NCBI GenBank assembly: GCA_039805565.1
Contig: JBDLTZ010000138.1
Span: 1-42,637, forward strand
DNA: 42,637 nt
Direction of reading: 5' to 3'
Source of the DNA: CALJIC01 sp039805565
Lineage (GTDB): Bacteria > Chloroflexota > Chloroflexia > Chloroflexales > Roseiflexaceae
Notes under the pieces: model-generated
What the model was told of the DNA's origin: nothing
Seen by the model: the letters and a program-made list of their open reading frames with translations, nothing else
Databases searched by the model: none
Shown: positions 41,408 through 42,637 of the stretch, piece after piece
Position numbering within the stretch: the stretch's first letter is position 1
Layout: each line of letters opens with the position of its first letter
Program-made: the position numbers and the translations under genes

Positions 41408-42637
41408 CTAGGGGTACACTCCACGTGTCAGGCTCGCGTCGGCCACGCGGCGTACAGCCAGCAGGTAGGCCGCCAGTCGCATCGGCACGGCGCGCTCCTG
41501 GGCCAGCTCATACACCTGCTCGAAGGAGCTCACCATGATTCGCTCCAGCCGCGCGTTGACGTCGTCCTCGTCCCAGAAGAAGGACTGAAGCCCCTGGACC
41601 CACTCGAAGTAACTCACGGTCACGCCGCCGGCGTTAGCGAGGATATCCGGCACCACGGTGATGCCGCGCTGCTCCAGGATAGCGTCCGCGCCCGGCGTGG
41701 TGGGACCGTTCGCGCCCTCGACCACCACCTGCGCGCGGATGCGCCCGGCGTTGCGATCAGTGATCTGGTTCTCCATCGCCGCCGGCACCAGCACGTCGCA
41801 GGGCATCTCCAGGATCTCGGCGCCGCCCACGCGCTCGAGCCCCGGCGTCTCATACCCCTCGAGGCAGCGGCGCGGGTGTTGCTCCACATAGCGGCGCATC
41901 GCGGCCACGTCCAGCCCCCCGCGGCAAACGTAGCCGCCGCTGGCGTCGGCGATCCCGATCACCCGGCACCCCATCTGCGCCAGCGTCTGCGCCGCCACGC
42001 CGCCCACGTTGCCGAAGCCCTGCACCACCACCGCCAGGTCCGCCAGGCAGCGCCGGTGACGGCGGGCCCACTCGCGCACCATCAGGCTCACGCCGCGGCC
42101 GGTGGCCTCTACCCGGCCGAGCGACCCCCCGACCTGGACCGGCTTGCCGGTGACCACCGCGTTGATCGTGTGACCCTGGTGCATCGAGAGGGTGTCCATG
42201 AACCAGGCCATCACCTGCGCGTTGGTGTTCACGTCGGGCGCGGGGATGTCGCGGTCGGGTCCAACGACCAGCGCGACCTCGGTGGCGAAGCGGCGGGTGA
42301 GCCGCTCCAGCTCACCCCGCGACAGCTGCGACGGGTCCACCACCACGCCGCCCTTCGCGCCGCCGTAGGGAATGTTCACCAGGGCGCACTTCCAGGTCAT
42401 CCACATCGCGAGGGCGCGCACCTCGTCTAGCTCCACGCTCGGGTGGTAGCGCAGGCCGCCCTTCGTCGGGCCGCGGCCGAGGTCGTGCTGGACGCGGTAC
42501 CCGGTGAAGACGCGCGTGCTGCCGTCGTCCATCTGCACCGGGAAGCGCACGGTGAGCTCGCGGCGCGGGACGCGCAGCACCTCACGGATGCTCTGGTCGA
42601 TGCTGAGCATCTCGGCGGCGCGGTCGAACTGCTGCTG
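41408..42637 (-). CDS. gdhA: Glutamate dehydrogenase (Glu/Leu/Phe/Val family), start outside window
   Basis: The gene is open to the right edge; at least 409 residues are seen, and family alignment implies about 10 more N-terminal residues (an ATG at 42610 is internal, since QQQFDRAAE before it is conserved). It interconverts glutamate and 2-oxoglutarate with NAD(P). Landmarks: RGPTKGGLRYHP, catalytic-Lys loop PYGGAKGGV (about 42343-42369), PAPDVNT with the catalytic Asp, the dinucleotide GFGNVGG (about 42000-42020) and the VVEGANGPTT loop. It is most like the hexameric NAD-type bacterial enzymes. Its promoter is not in view. Confidence 0.94.
   Translation of the reverse strand, partial: QQQFDRAAEMLSIDQSIREVLRVPRRELTVRFPVQMDDGSTRVFTGYRVQHDLGRGPTKGGLRYHPSVELDEVRALAMWMTWKCALVNIPYGGAKGGVVVDPSQLSRGELERLTRRFATEVALVVGPDRDIPAPDVNTNAQVMAWFMDTLSMHQGHTINAVVTGKPVQVGGSLGRVEATGRGVSLMVREWARRHRRCLADLAVVVQGFGNVGGVAAQTLAQMGCRVIGIADASGGYVCRGGLDVAAMRRYVEQHPRRCLEGYETPGLERVGGAEILEMPCDVLVPAAMENQITDRNAGRIRAQVVVEGANGPTTPGADAILEQRGITVVPDILANAGGVTVSYFEWVQGLQSFFWDEDDVNARLERIMVSSFEQVYELAQERAVPMRLAAYLLAVRRVADASLTRGVYP

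Overview
The window (42.6 kb, GC-rich throughout, coding-dense on both strands) looks like a chromosomal segment of a Chloroflexota bacterium, probably class Chloroflexia near the Roseiflexus/Kouleothrix side. That placement rests on the gene families present (YvcK/CofD proteins beside a GlmU-like protein, QYFER-repeat proteins, Clp-N-only proteins, two ppk1 genes, small RRM proteins) and on the abundant heptanucleotide repeats. It is inference, not a database result. No plasmid, phage, IS transposase, CRISPR array, rRNA or tRNA was found.

Layout. 1-6.2 kb (minus strand): ppk1 copy A, thpR, an AI-2E family permease, and a secreted glycoside-hydrolase-like protein that runs off the left edge. 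6.3-10.2 kb: a second, membrane-anchored glycoside-hydrolase-like protein with a near-leaderless promoter, a small anchored protein, and an O-antigen-ligase-like polymerase whose loops carry heptamer-repeat insertions. 10.2-12.4 kb: ppk1 copy B behind an 11-bp-phased TTAAC array resembling a Pho box. 12.5-20.1 kb: a polytopic mannosyltransferase-like protein opposes an envelope sugar cluster of phosphomannomutase, a phosphohexomutase that has lost its catalytic residues, a membrane-anchored truncated YvcK/CofD protein, a GlmU-like left-handed beta-helix protein and a full YvcK. 20.2-24.7 kb: a frameshifted TolB-like remnant, an M29 aminopeptidase, a CrtL-type lycopene cyclase and a DHA2 exporter. 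24.8-29.1 kb (minus): Era with a 210-residue acidic extension, a DUF4230 protein, UbiE/MenG and another methyltransferase. 29.2-33.4 kb: lgt, a polytopic protein with a TTG start, and gyrB with a textbook terminator. 33.5-36 kb: a decayed stretch with two pseudogenes around two RRM genes and a small membrane protein. 36-42.6 kb: two complex-I-like membrane subunits converge on an operon of a membrane protein, a Clp-N-only protein and a catalytically dead MtnA-like protein, followed by a NUDIX hydrolase and the glutamate dehydrogenase gene, which is cut by the right edge.

Themes. (1) Degenerate 7-bp-period repeats, often in inverted halves, lie between genes, supply stop codons and at least one ribosome-binding site, and are inserted in frame in loops of two membrane proteins. 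(2) Several proteins keep a fold but have lost active-site residues (hexomutase, truncated CofD, GlmU-like, MtnA-like), and two groups of them sit in tight operons, suggesting binding or regulatory roles. (3) Promoters with exact 17-bp spacing are readable in several places (TTGAC(A/G/T) with TA(T/C)NNT) and settle some start codons. The best candidates for an undescribed system are the hexomutase-like/CofD-TM/GlmU-like/YvcK cluster (15.3-20.1 kb) and the Clp-N/MtnA-like operon (38.5-40.5 kb).
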